From CAZECR01 sp964510495 (lineage in GTDB: Bacteria; Patescibacteriota; Patescibacteriia; Magasanikbacterales; GWA2-37-8), in contig CAZECR010000023.1 in assembly GCA_964510495.1 (NCBI GenBank), positions 1 to 17,909 of the forward strand: a stretch of DNA of 17,909 nucleotides. Direction: 5' to 3'. Below are positions 13,364 through 17,909 of the stretch, one piece after another; position 1 is the first letter of the stretch, and the number at the start of each line of letters is the position of its first letter. Below the pieces are notes generated by a model. It searched no databases. It was not told the DNA's origin and saw only the letters and a program-made list of their open reading frames with translations. The translations under genes were made by a program, and so were the position numbers.

Positions 13364-14734
13364 TTAGCGTTTCATTTTGGTGAGTTTGATAATGATCGGC
13401 GTTGCGAAAAACTTGAATTCTTGACGCAATTGGTTGGCCAGGTAATGCACATACGACATATGCACCGACGTCCCTTGTTTGATGAAGAGTTCAAAGGTTG
13501 GTGGGCTCGTTTTTACCTGGGTGAAGTCGTAAATTTTAGGGTGACGTACACCTTTGCCACGTGTTGGCAAATGACGCTTGGTAGCGCGTTTCAAAAAGGC
13601 AATAAGGGTGTCATGATCAAGTTCGGTGTGGCGATCGGCCCAGGCTTCTTTGAGGAGCGGAAAAATTTGGTGCACGCGGTAGCTCGTTTTGGCACTGGTA
13701 AACACGATCGGTGCGTAATCAAGATGGGGGAATTTTTTGTACAAATCTTTTTTAACATCATTGCGGAATGAATCAGTGTTGTCTTCCGCTTCGTCCCATT
13801 TATTGACGACGATAATCACGCTCTTGGTGTGCTCGCGGAGGAGCCCGGCCAATTGTTGATCCTGATCAGTTACCGGCTCAGTAGCGTCGAGAATAAGTAA
13901 AACAATATCCGAGCGATCGATGGTGGCAATACTTTTGTTAATACCAATGTGTTCAAGTTCGCCTGATACTTTTGTTTTGCGTCGGATACCGGCTGTGTCC
14001 ACAAAGACGATGCGCTGGCCGTCTACTTCTACCAGTGTATCGTGCGGTTCGCGCGTGGTGTGGGCCATTGGGCTCACAATCACACGGTCTTCACCGATCA
14101 ATTTATTAAAGAGAGAAGATTTGCCGACGTTTGGTTTGCCGACCAGCGCGATCTTGATGGAGGGTTGCTCCTCTACTTGCTTCGGACGCTTGGTTTGTTT
14201 GTTAAGCAGTTTGTATAAAATATCTAAGAGGTCGCCGACATTACTGCCGTTTGCAGCAGAAACTGGAAACGGTTCGCCGAGACCAAACTTTTGCCATTCA
14301 TGATCAAAAATACGCGAATGAATCGTCAAGTTGTCAGCTTTGTTACCGACTAAAATAATCGGCGTCTTACGTTTATTTTTGGCGAGTAGTTTGCCAAGTT
14401 CGTACTCTTGCGGCAAGACACCATTCTGAAGATCGGTTACGAACAAAATGACATCAGCCTCGGACAGGGCAATTTCAGTTTGTTTAATAATATCATCTTC
14501 CAGGATAACGTCATCAGAAAATGTAAGTCCACCAGTATCAACCAGGCGAAATTGTTTACCGCGCCAGCTTGCTTCACCAATATTGCGGGTACGAGTGGTG
14601 CCCGGAATATCAGAAACCAAGGCGAGGTTTGCTTCCATGATTTTGTTGAAAAGCGTTGATTTACCAACGTTAACACGACCGACGAGTGCGACGGTCGGAA
14701 GATTGTGGTCGACGATAGTGGCTGGCGTTGCCAT
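13364..14734 (-). CDS. der: Ribosome-assembly GTPase Der (EngA)
   Basis: A 456-residue Der, the bacterial GTPase with two tandem G domains and a C-terminal KH-like domain, acting in late 50S assembly. G domain 1: GRVNVGKS (19-26), PGTT (44-47), DTGG (66-69), NKAD (131-134). G domain 2: GKPNVGKS (199-206), DTAG (246-249), NKWD (311-314), then SAK at 347-349. The KH-like domain covers about 365-456 and ends in basic residues (KLTKMKR). Domain 1 has Val where most Der proteins have Pro in the G1 loop (GRPNVGKS). The ATG at 14734 is 11 nt beyond the lytR stop, so the two genes form one operon. No Shine-Dalgarno sequence is seen. Confidence 0.97.
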   Translation of the reverse strand: MATPATIVDHNLPTVALVGRVNVGKSTLFNKIMEANLALVSDIPGTTRTRNIGEASWRGKQFRLVDTGGLTFSDDVILEDDIIKQTEIALSEADVILFVTDLQNGVLPQEYELGKLLAKNKRKTPIILVGNKADNLTIHSRIFDHEWQKFGLGEPFPVSAANGSNVGDLLDILYKLLNKQTKRPKQVEEQPSIKIALVGKPNVGKSSLFNKLIGEDRVIVSPMAHTTREPHDTLVEVDGQRIVFVDTAGIRRKTKVSGELEHIGINKSIATIDRSDIVLLILDATEPVTDQDQQLAGLLREHTKSVIIVVNKWDEAEDNTDSFRNDVKKDLYKKFPHLDYAPIVFTSAKTSYRVHQIFPLLKEAWADRHTELDHDTLIAFLKRATKRHLPTRGKGVRHPKIYDFTQVKTSPPTFELFIKQGTSVHMSYVHYLANQLRQEFKFFATPIIIKLTKMKR

Positions 14735-14745
14735 ACGAAGTTTGC

Positions 14746-16311
14746 TTAGGGCTGATAATCGGTGCCCAAAATGACGAGTAAATCGGTTGTTGGTCGATAG
14801 GGTGGAGGGGTGTTCGGATTGGTTGAAGTATCAGTGACGGCTTTTTTCAGCCAGTCCGGAAGCTCTGTAGTTGCTTCAGTATGGCAAATTTTCGCTAAAT
14901 TGTCAATGATTTGCTTGTTGGCAGACGGATTAAGGACGTAAATAATCGTATGTTCGACTGGTCGCACAGGACTATTACCGAAAGCATTAACGGTTAAACC
15001 TCCGTCTTCTACAGCCTTTTTAGCCCGGGCGGCAAGACCCGGGAGCCACGTACCGTTCTGAATCTCTATTTGAGCGCTTTGTAAAGCAGCGGGTTGCAAA
15101 GCGGCTGAGGCAACGGTAGGCGCAGTTGTTGCTGCGGCAGCTGGGGTTTGAGTAAGAGTGCTCGTGCTCAAAAAAATATTTTGTATAGCGGCATTAATAG
15201 CGGAAAAATTTCCGGTTTTAGGGACAAGCGCATACGATCCAACGGCCTGAGTTAAAAAACTTTGCGGACTCGTATCGAGCACTAGGTTTTTAATAGTACT
15301 TTTATCAACTTCCTTGGCAAAATTTCCCAGATAAATAATTTGTGACAAATCGAGGTTTGTTTTAACGTTGGTTGACAGTGAATCAATAACTTTTTTCACA
15401 ACCGTTGGATTTGTGTATGTACCAAATGAAAGAAATTTTTCTTTGAGCGCAAAAATAACTTGCTGCTGGCGATGGGCGCGAGCAAAGTCAGATCCTTCGC
15501 CGTTATTGCCGTGCCGTGAACGCGCATAGATAAGTGCGGTGCGCCCGTCCATATGTTGCAGACCGGCTTCAAAATGAGCTTTAAGGTAACGACAAGGACT
15601 GCTTTCGGTTTCACCGGTGCAATTAGGTCCCAATTTCTTTTCGCCGTTGGGGTATTCATTATCAGTGAATGTTTTGGCAACATCAACATCCACACCGCCT
15701 ACAGAATCAACTAGATCTTGAAAGGCCTGAAAGTTAACCCGCACATAATAGGGGATGCTCAGTCCAAAAGTTTGCTCAAAAATTTGCCTGGCGTACTCAC
15801 CGCCGTTTCCAGGGTCCTTGGCTTCACCAAAAGCATCGGCATCATTAATCTTGCGATAACCATACTCATTAATTTTGACTGATAGGTCGCGCGGGATTGA
15901 GATCATCGCTACTTGGTTGGTACTCGGTTTAATACTGAGAATAATATTGGTATCGCTGAGATAAGCCCCATCGTGCCCACTACCACCAATACCAAGAAGT
16001 AAAATATTAATACGGTCTTCTTCCTGCCCGGTTACCACATTACTTGGAGAGAAGATAAAGTTCTTAACAGTAGTTAAAAACCATGGCTTATCTGCTTGTA
16101 ATGTTTTGGAACCGTGAGCAGGGTTCCGTGCCCAGGCCGCTTCACTGTAATACCAATAGCCAGCAAGTCCTACAATACAAACAATCAAAAAAATAACTAC
16201 AGCAATGTAGATGCGGTTGGCACGCTTTTGGGGCGGTGCCGGAGGTGGCAGCGTCGAGCGTGGATCTAAAAGATTAATGCTTGGTTCTTCTGAAAGAGGT
16301 GTCTGTAACAT
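14746..16311 (-). CDS. LytR-CpsA-Psr family cell-envelope phosphotransferase with LytR_C domain
   Basis: A 521-residue type II membrane protein. A Pro-rich cytoplasmic segment (1-33) precedes one membrane helix (34-55) and the extracellular LCP domain (about 97-290). LCP landmarks are LLLGIGG (104-110), SDTN (119-122), ISIPRDL (137-143), YARSRHG (262-268) and SDFARAHRQQ (274-283), containing the Asp and Arg residues that bind pyrophosphate and metal. An Ala/Thr-rich linker (385-412) leads to a LytR_C domain (about 413-520). LCP enzymes transfer polymers from lipid pyrophosphate carriers to the cell wall. The frame extends to a TTG at 16347, but that TTG lies inside the predicted -35 box. The ATG at 16311 is chosen and sits almost at the predicted transcription start, so the mRNA may be leaderless. 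It is cotranscribed with der. Confidence 0.92.
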   Translation of the reverse strand: MLQTPLSEEPSINLLDPRSTLPPPAPPQKRANRIYIAVVIFLIVCIVGLAGYWYYSEAAWARNPAHGSKTLQADKPWFLTTVKNFIFSPSNVVTGQEEDRINILLLGIGGSGHDGAYLSDTNIILSIKPSTNQVAMISIPRDLSVKINEYGYRKINDADAFGEAKDPGNGGEYARQIFEQTFGLSIPYYVRVNFQAFQDLVDSVGGVDVDVAKTFTDNEYPNGEKKLGPNCTGETESSPCRYLKAHFEAGLQHMDGRTALIYARSRHGNNGEGSDFARAHRQQQVIFALKEKFLSFGTYTNPTVVKKVIDSLSTNVKTNLDLSQIIYLGNFAKEVDKSTIKNLVLDTSPQSFLTQAVGSYALVPKTGNFSAINAAIQNIFLSTSTLTQTPAAAATTAPTVASAALQPAALQSAQIEIQNGTWLPGLAARAKKAVEDGGLTVNAFGNSPVRPVEHTIIYVLNPSANKQIIDNLAKICHTEATTELPDWLKKAVTDTSTNPNTPPPYRPTTDLLVILGTDYQP

Positions 16312-16318
16312 GCAGCTT

Positions 16319-16347
16319 ACTATAGCATGAAGTACGAGTTCCTTCAA
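16319..16347 (-). promoter_or_regulatory. Promoter of lytR-der
   Basis: On the minus strand, -35 TTGAAG (16347-16342), a 17-bp spacer and -10 TATAGT (16324-16319) are seen. Only 7 nt separate the -10 box from the ATG at 16311, which implies a leaderless or nearly leaderless mRNA. Confidence 0.65.
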
Positions 16348-16353
16348 TATTCC

Positions 16354-16382
16354 TTGATGGACATTTTTTACTATGGTATACT
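16354..16382 (+). promoter_or_regulatory. Promoter of the two-helix membrane protein gene
   Basis: -35 TTGATG (16354-16359), a 17-bp spacer and extended -10 TGGTATACT (16374-16382). Start near 16389 gives a leader of about 70 nt, the longest in the window for a gene with an assigned promoter. It contains a small GTGAA/TTCAC hairpin (about 16398-16420). Its -35 lies 6 bp from that of the divergent lytR promoter. Confidence 0.8.
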
Positions 16383-16459
16383 GAGCTTAAAGTTACTGTG
16401 AATTGAAGCCTTTGTTCACGGTACTACACGCTTTTCGTTTTTAGTTTTACGCATCTTGT

Positions 16460-16966
16460 ATGCCAAAAGATATCACTCGAGTAGAGGTGCCGCTGGGTGA
16501 AATTGTTTTCAATTGGGAGGTGAAGGAATACGAAAAATATATTCGCGACCGTCGTTGGTATATGGTAATGGGTGGTATTGGAGTATTTTTGGTTGCCTAC
16601 GCACTTTTTACGACTAATTATTTGTTCGCATTGATTATTATTTTGTTCGCGATTGTGATGTATTTGCATGACATCCAAGATCCGATCGACATACCCTTTG
16701 CCATTACCTCAACCGGGATTGTTCTTGGTGTGAAGTATTATCGCTATAGTGAGTTGACTAATTTTTGGTTGATCTATAATCCGGCCGAAGTAAAAAATTT
16801 GTACTTTACACTCAATAACTCCATCAAACATCGCTTGCAGGTGCCGCTCCTTGATAATGATCCGTTGGCAATTCGAGAGTATTTACTTCGTTATATCCCT
16901 GAAGATCTTGACCAGGAAGAAGAACCGCTCAGCGACAAATGGGCTCGCATCCTCAAAATTCATTAA
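16460..16966 (+). CDS. Two-helix membrane protein with a PH-like C-terminal domain, function unknown
   Basis: A 168-residue protein. A short charged N terminus (LGEIVFNWEVKEYEKYIRDR) precedes two close membrane helices (about 33-50 and 53-70) with a very short turn. A cytoplasmic-looking domain (about 75-168) then contains FAITSTGIVLGVKYYRYSEL and FWLIYNPAEVKNLYF, a strand-rich pattern resembling bacterial PH-like (bPH2/YdbT-type) domains. It ends KWARILKIH. I associate this architecture with a family that is common in Patescibacteria and has no assigned function; this is from memory. The ATG at 16460 follows a 70-nt leader without a clear Shine-Dalgarno sequence. The gene ends 10 bp before the tRNA-Arg promoter, with no strong terminator between. 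Confidence 0.85.
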   Translation: MPKDITRVEVPLGEIVFNWEVKEYEKYIRDRRWYMVMGGIGVFLVAYALFTTNYLFALIIILFAIVMYLHDIQDPIDIPFAITSTGIVLGVKYYRYSELTNFWLIYNPAEVKNLYFTLNNSIKHRLQVPLLDNDPLAIREYLLRYIPEDLDQEEEPLSDKWARILKIH

Positions 16967-16976
16967 CGCAAGGCTT

Positions 16977-17005
16977 TTGACAAGCCGCGCCAAATATGAT
17001 ATATT
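16977..17005 (+). promoter_or_regulatory. Promoter of tRNA-Arg
   Basis: Perfect -35 TTGACA (16977-16982), a 17-bp spacer and -10 TATATT (17000-17005). Start is predicted near 17012, about 24 nt before the mature tRNA. Confidence 0.85.
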
Positions 17006-17014
17006 GACGCGGCT
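16983..17014 (+). repeat. Inverted repeat framing the tRNA-Arg -10 box
   Basis: AGCCGCG (16983-16989) and CGCGGCT (17008-17014) are perfect 7-bp inverted repeats, 18 bp apart. They flank the -10 element and reach the predicted start. They could be an operator, or the stem of a weak terminator for the upstream membrane-protein gene (tail TTCAT). Confidence 0.5.
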
Positions 17015-17035
17015 TTCATAGTCAGAAAGTAGATT

Positions 17036-17107
17036 GCACCCGTCGTTCAATGGATAGGACATTGGCCTGCGAAGCCGAAAATTTAGGTTCGACTCCTAAC
17101 GGGTGCA
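17036..17107 (+). tRNA. tRNA-Arg, anticodon GCG, CCA not encoded
   Basis: A 72-nt cloverleaf. Acceptor GCACCCG/CGGGTGC with discriminator A; D-stem GTTC/GGAC; anticodon stem TTGGC/GCCGA around CTGCGAA, giving anticodon GCG; a 4-nt variable loop; T-arm TTAGG-TTCGACT-CCTAA. GCG reads CGC and CGU (Arg). Most bacteria use ACG, deaminated to ICG, for these codons. The gene continues CAAAA after the discriminator, so CCA must be added enzymatically, unlike tRNA-Leu in this window. Confidence 0.95.
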
Positions 17108-17120
17108 CAAAATATAGAGT

Positions 17121-17339
17121 ATGAGTATTGAAAACGGACGTTCACACGAAGACAATCGCCCGGTTGTTGAAGGGATACCGGGGGAGCGTTTCAGCGATAT
17201 GCTTATGCGCTTTGTTGCCGAGCGTGCAGCTGCTCATCAGGATCTCGTTGCGCGGATCGAAGTTATGGGGGTTACAAAGGATATCGTTATAACCAAAGAA
17301 GACACCTGGCAGACCTTGGCTCAGAAAGCCAAGAGTTAA
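17121..17339 (+). CDS. Small hypothetical protein, 72 residues
   Basis: I do not recognise this protein. It is soluble-looking, with a polar N terminus (SIENGRSHEDNRPVVEGIPG), a central amphipathic helix (about 24-46, FSDMLMRFVAERAAAHQDLV), a short beta segment (IEVMGVTKDIVIT) and a C-terminal helix (TWQTLAQKAKS). Codon composition is compatible with a real gene, and no competing open frame overlaps it. It begins 13 nt after tRNA-Arg with no promoter of its own and no Shine-Dalgarno sequence, so it is probably expressed from the tRNA promoter after processing. A 24-bp hairpin starts 4 nt past the stop. Confidence 0.7.
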   Translation: MSIENGRSHEDNRPVVEGIPGERFSDMLMRFVAERAAAHQDLVARIEVMGVTKDIVITKEDTWQTLAQKAKS

Positions 17340-17343
17340 TACC

Positions 17344-17398
17344 TCAATACTATAATAAACTACCTCCTTAAACGGGAGGTAGTTTATTATAGTATTGA
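17344..17398. terminator. 24-bp perfect hairpin, probable terminator
   Basis: Arms 17344-17367 and 17375-17398 match perfectly over 24 bp around a 7-nt loop. There is no pure U-tract after it (TTTTAGGG follows), but the distal arm itself is T-rich. It most likely ends the tRNA-Arg/72-aa transcript. The perfect symmetry also makes it active on the other strand in principle. Confidence 0.7.
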
Positions 17399-17447
17399 TT
17401 TTAGGGAATTAAATGGAGAGGTTGACGTTTACAATAATAGAATACCC

Positions 17448-17521
17448 TTGACAAATCTGATTTTTTAGGCAACTCTTTGTGTGGCAAGCGCGAAAGAAGC
17501 GCAAGCCAAAAACTACCACAA
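17448..17521 (+). promoter_or_regulatory. Possible promoter and hairpin leader before the terminal gene
   Basis: In the 139-bp gap after the hairpin, a perfect TTGACA (17448-17453) has no good -10 box at the usual distance, so a promoter is uncertain. A three-part hairpin follows: TTGTG/CACAA (17477-17481 with 17517-17521), TGGC/GCCA (17482-17485 with 17505-17508) and GCGC/GCGC (17488-17491 with 17499-17502). A symmetric AA/AA internal loop lies between the last two. It ends 6 nt before the ribosome-binding site. Confidence 0.4.
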
Positions 17522-17537
17522 TGAGTTGGAGGAAACA

Positions 17538-17909
17538 GTGTTGAACCTGTTTTTGGTCCTCTGTACTCTTTTGAGTACTGTTGTTGCGTTCGCCAACCCG
17601 CCTGAAGAACCCCCTTCCAAGAAGGGTTTGCCTATCAGGATGAGTGTTTTTGGCCCTAAAAACATGTTGCATATTCAGCGGGGAACGGTGCCTACAGCCC
17701 GAGGCGCTTCATCGCATCTTCGAACGAGAGAAGAGGTGTATAAGCCCGGTTACCTTAGGCCAGAGGAGTGGGATTATTTTAAGAAGTATATCGAAGGTCG
17801 GCATCCTGCTTTTCCAGCGCCCGAAGCCCAAGAAGAAGAGCTTGGAGGATGGGAGCTGATTCCCAAAACCCCGGGAAGAAAGGCGCCTTTACCCGATAGG
17901 CGCACACTT
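17538..17909 (+). CDS. Secreted hypothetical protein, 5' part only
   Basis: An open frame of 124 codons runs from GTG at 17538 to the window edge without a stop, so the gene is incomplete here. A strong Shine-Dalgarno sequence, GGAGG (17528-17532), lies 5 nt upstream, unusual for this window. The product begins with a signal peptide, MLNLFLVLCTLLSTVVAFA, with a likely cleavage site AFA before Asn20. A Pro/charged-rich mature region follows (NPPEEPPSKKG, then PGYLRPEEWDYFKKYIEGRHP and EEELGGWELIPKTPGRK). No known domain is recognised. No Cys follows the hydrophobic stretch in a lipobox context, so it is predicted to be secreted rather than a lipoprotein. A TTG three bases further on would do equally well as a start. 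Confidence 0.7.
   Translation, partial: MLNLFLVLCTLLSTVVAFANPPEEPPSKKGLPIRMSVFGPKNMLHIQRGTVPTARGASSHLRTREEVYKPGYLRPEEWDYFKKYIEGRHPAFPAPEAQEEELGGWELIPKTPGRKAPLPDRRTL

Noticed and set aside
16312..16347. TTG start adding 12 residues to the LytR-family protein
   Set aside because: The TTG lies within the predicted -35 hexamer and the added residues are not typical; the ATG at 16311 precedes a normal cytoplasmic segment.
17521..17544. Seven-codon frame overlapping the ribosome-binding site of the secreted protein
   Set aside because: Too short, has no ribosome-binding site of its own, and is probably a chance ATG.
1..17909. CRISPR arrays, insertion sequences, phage genes or alternative genetic code
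   Set aside because: No direct-repeat arrays, transposase motifs or terminal repeats were seen. All core genes read normally with TAA and TGA as stops, so UGA recoding as in Gracilibacteria is not supported.

Overview
The window looks like a compact chromosomal segment of a Candidate Phyla Radiation / Patescibacteria genome. This is inferred from gene content and style, not from a marker search. Housekeeping genes (parAB, a short Rel, topA, dprA, pth, der, a LytR-family protein) are interleaved with conserved-looking hypothetical proteins. The 824-residue helical-repeat protein and the small two-helix membrane protein ending ARILKIH resemble families I associate with that group. Genes are tightly packed, standard stop codons (TAA, TGA) are used, most starts lack a Shine-Dalgarno sequence, and 5' leaders are only about 14-23 nt where a promoter can be placed.

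Layout. Positions 1-118 hold a foldable sequence of unknown identity and a strong terminator. At 146-1108 (-) is a membrane-anchored metallophosphoesterase, followed by an uncharacterised 109-residue gene (-) with a structured leader and a long 3' hairpin. tRNA-Leu(CAA) (-) and parA-parB (+) diverge from overlapping promoters. parB and rel (-) converge on one bidirectional terminator. From the rel promoter region a strong divergent promoter fires into 5280-5500, which has no credible gene but folds into a closed, branched RNA ending at a terminator. This is the best candidate for an unannotated functional element, possibly 6S-like. The other side of that terminator ends a topA - membrane protein - 824-aa protein operon (-). 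topA diverges from a membrane-anchored propeller-like protein (+), which converges on pth-dprA (-). Next comes lytR-der (-). lytR diverges from a two-helix membrane protein (+), followed by tRNA-Arg(GCG), a 72-aa protein and a 24-bp hairpin. The window ends inside a secreted-protein gene with a strong ribosome-binding site.

Functional themes are chromosome maintenance (ParAB, TopA), natural transformation (DprA), ribosome assembly and translation rescue (Der, Pth, two tRNAs), stringent response (Rel), and cell envelope (LytR-CpsA-Psr). Promoters are mostly clean TTGACA-17-TATACT types, and four intergenic regions hold divergent promoter pairs packed into about 30-65 bp. No mobile element, CRISPR array or phage gene was seen.
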